Of a stretch of 64,000 bases of DNA, positions 63,526-64,000 are shown one piece after another; the stretch's first letter is position 1; each line of letters opens with the position of its first letter. The notes beneath the pieces were generated by a model. The model did no database searches, was not told the DNA's origin, and worked only from the letters and a program-made list of their open reading frames with translations. Made by a program: the position numbers and the translations under genes. Source of the stretch: JAKACA01 sp049510975 (lineage in GTDB: Bacteria; Actinomycetota; Acidimicrobiia; Acidimicrobiales; Bog-793); contig JBEKYM010000004.1 of NCBI GenBank assembly GCA_049510975.1, forward strand, positions 1 through 64,000, read 5' to 3'.

Positions 63526-64000
63526 GTGGCACGAGCTCGAGGACATTCGTCCGGCCCTGCGGTGACGACGAGTGAGGCACCGGCGCCGCCGCGGGTTGAT
63601 CTCGGAGCGCCGCTTGACTCCATGGCCTCGACGCGCAGGGCTGTTCTCGTCACCTTGAAACGCCAAGGTGTCATGCAGGCAGGAGAGCTGGCGAGCGAGC
63701 TTCGCATCACCGCGGCTGCTGTTCGCCAGCAGCTCGGCAGGCTCGAGGAGGACGGGCTCGTGAGCCACCGATCGGACCCCGACGGGCGCGGCCGCCCGGC
63801 GCACCGCTACGAGCTCACGCCGGCCGCCGAAGCCCTCTTCCCAAAACGCTACGGCGACCTCACCGCCGAGCTCCTCGGCTACCTCGGTGGGCCGAAGAGC
63901 AACGAGGTGTCCCGTCTCTTCGAGCGCCGGCGCCGGCGCCGTTTGCACGACGCCGAGCCGAGACTCGCCGGCCTCGCCCTCGAGGAGCAGGTTGCCGAGC
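63526..64000 (+). CDS. Winged-helix (SufR/ArsR-like) regulator, 3' end outside window
   Basis: The frame runs off the right edge. GTG 63526 has gaggagg at 63512-63518, a strong site. After a short low-complexity start, the HTH reads TRRAVLVTLKRQGVMQAGELASELRI, TAAAVRQQLGRLEEDGLV and a GRGRPAHRYELT wing, the pattern of SufR-type regulators of Fe-S assembly genes. It has no stop in the window. Divergent from the OmpR regulator with 175 bases between. The C-terminal Cys-rich part, which would confirm SufR, is cut off. Confidence 0.75.
   Translation, partial: MARARGHSSGPAVTTSEAPAPPRVDLGAPLDSMASTRRAVLVTLKRQGVMQAGELASELRITAAAVRQQLGRLEEDGLVSHRSDPDGRGRPAHRYELTPAAEALFPKRYGDLTAELLGYLGGPKSNEVSRLFERRRRRRLHDAEPRLAGLALEEQVAE

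Overview
The window is high-GC chromosomal DNA with dense, often overlapping genes (ATGA/GTGA junctions), many GTG starts and an actinobacterial gene content. Red-type RuBisCO next to a group 1h-like [NiFe] hydrogenase, a 180-kDa-class NAD-glutamate dehydrogenase and EttA suggest an actinobacterium of the Acidimicrobiia type. That placement is inferred from gene content, not from a marker gene. I saw no rRNA, tRNA, CRISPR array, transposase or phage gene.

Left edge (1-5.0 kb): the tail of a membrane-protein-like gene, a small four-Cys protein, a GH2 beta-galactosidase, and an unusual one-chain PadR-YceI protein. The hydrogenase region follows (5.2-19.8 kb). A + strand run carries hhyS, hhyL, a NifU-like protein, DUF5947-like, DUF6084-like, a 487-aa unknown protein, a hupD-type protease, a 34-aa membrane microprotein, a YceI protein, hypA, hypC, a 75-aa membrane protein and hypD. 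It meets a - strand run that reads SIS-HypC fusion, SIS protein, hypE, hypF. hypB is absent from the window. The small subunit has CxxD in place of the first CxxC, the signature of the O2-insensitive group 1h enzymes that oxidise atmospheric H2.

The middle (19.9-36.5 kb) holds housekeeping and resistance genes. They are a secreted phosphoesterase, a DoxX protein, two convergent ABC-F genes (one ettA), an FKBP isomerase, a lipoprotein, a PAS-GGDEF cyclase, three DHA2-type MFS exporters (two with their own divergent TetR or HxlR regulator), a threonine aldolase and an ArsB-like permease.

The Calvin-cycle region (36.5-43.8 kb) has a divergent LysR regulator (cbbR), cbbL-cbbS-cbbX, a NarL-type two-component pair on the opposite strand, and a phosphoribulokinase. 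Together with the hydrogenase this gives H2-driven CO2 fixation within about 40 kb. RuBisCO plus group 1h hydrogenase is the pairing described for atmospheric chemosynthesis in desert-soil actinobacteria.

The right part (43.8-64 kb) contains two methyltransferase remnants with internal deletions, an acidic small protein, a ferritin-like diiron protein, an intact methyltransferase, an SRPBCC protein, a GAF-SpoIIE phosphatase and a His-rich CbiX chelatase. It continues with a cysteine dioxygenase on an apparently leaderless promoter, a CBS protein, a DUF1697 protein, the NAD-glutamate dehydrogenase with a His-rich insert, and a TetR-acyl-CoA synthetase pair. An OmpR-type two-component system co-transcribed with a GT2-GtrA glycosyltransferase and a winged-helix regulator cut by the right edge complete it.
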